A stretch of 6,895 bases of DNA from Bacteroidota bacterium (GTDB lineage: Bacteria > Zhuqueibacterota > JdFR-76 > DREG01), in the NCBI GenBank assembly GCA_030624545.1, contig JAUXJX010000106.1:1-6895 (forward strand), in the 5' to 3' direction. The notes beneath the pieces are model-generated. The model saw only the letters and a program-made list of their open reading frames with translations, made no database searches and was not told where the DNA came from. Below are positions 6,299 through 6,895 of this stretch, piece after piece. The number at the start of each line of letters is the position of its first letter. Positions within the stretch are counted from its first letter, which is position 1. Both the position numbers and the translations under genes were made by a program.

Positions 6299-6895
<597 letters not shown>

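Overview
The window is an ordinary-looking stretch of bacterial chromosome with six protein genes, all on the + strand: ftsY (signal recognition particle receptor), a secreted GWxTD-domain protein, an LD-carboxypeptidase (peptidase family S66), purN, purH, and the first 189 codons of mreB, which runs off the right edge. I see no rRNA, tRNA, CRISPR array, transposase, phage gene or toxin module.

Likely organism: the GWxTD domain is, as I recall, concentrated in the FCB superphylum and nearby candidate phyla (Bacteroidetes/Chlorobi relatives, Calditrichaeota/KSB1, Marinimicrobia, Zixibacteria). The order purN-purH-mreB also fits FCB genomes. The genes have moderate GC and the spacers are AT-rich. 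I infer an uncultured or environmental FCB-related bacterium; the sequence alone does not fix the phylum.

Layout: 1-290 is AT-rich with no convincing gene. ftsY (291-1211) encodes a compact NG-domain receptor without a long acidic A domain. A 244-base spacer follows; it holds a possible short upstream ORF (1403-1459, or 1361-1459) whose stop overlaps the start of the GWxTD gene as ATGA. The GWxTD gene (1456-2754) encodes an exported protein of unknown role. The S66 peptidase (2799-3764, TTG start) and purN (3798-4430, GTG start) follow at 44 and 33 bases, so these three genes may be co-transcribed. After a 149-base spacer comes purH (4580-6130). A 198-base spacer containing a widely spaced imperfect inverted repeat then leads to mreB (from 6329, GTG start).

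How the genes relate: PurN and PurH are the two 10-formyl-tetrahydrofolate-dependent formyl transferases of de novo purine synthesis, and PurH also closes the ring to IMP. The S66 enzyme (murein peptide recycling) and MreB (rod-shape scaffold) belong to cell-wall biology; FtsY serves co-translational membrane targeting.

No new system is evident. The observations most worth a second look are a 29-base near-perfect palindrome inside purH, the coupled small ORF before the GWxTD gene, the inverted repeat before mreB, and a 16-base repeat following two different genes.
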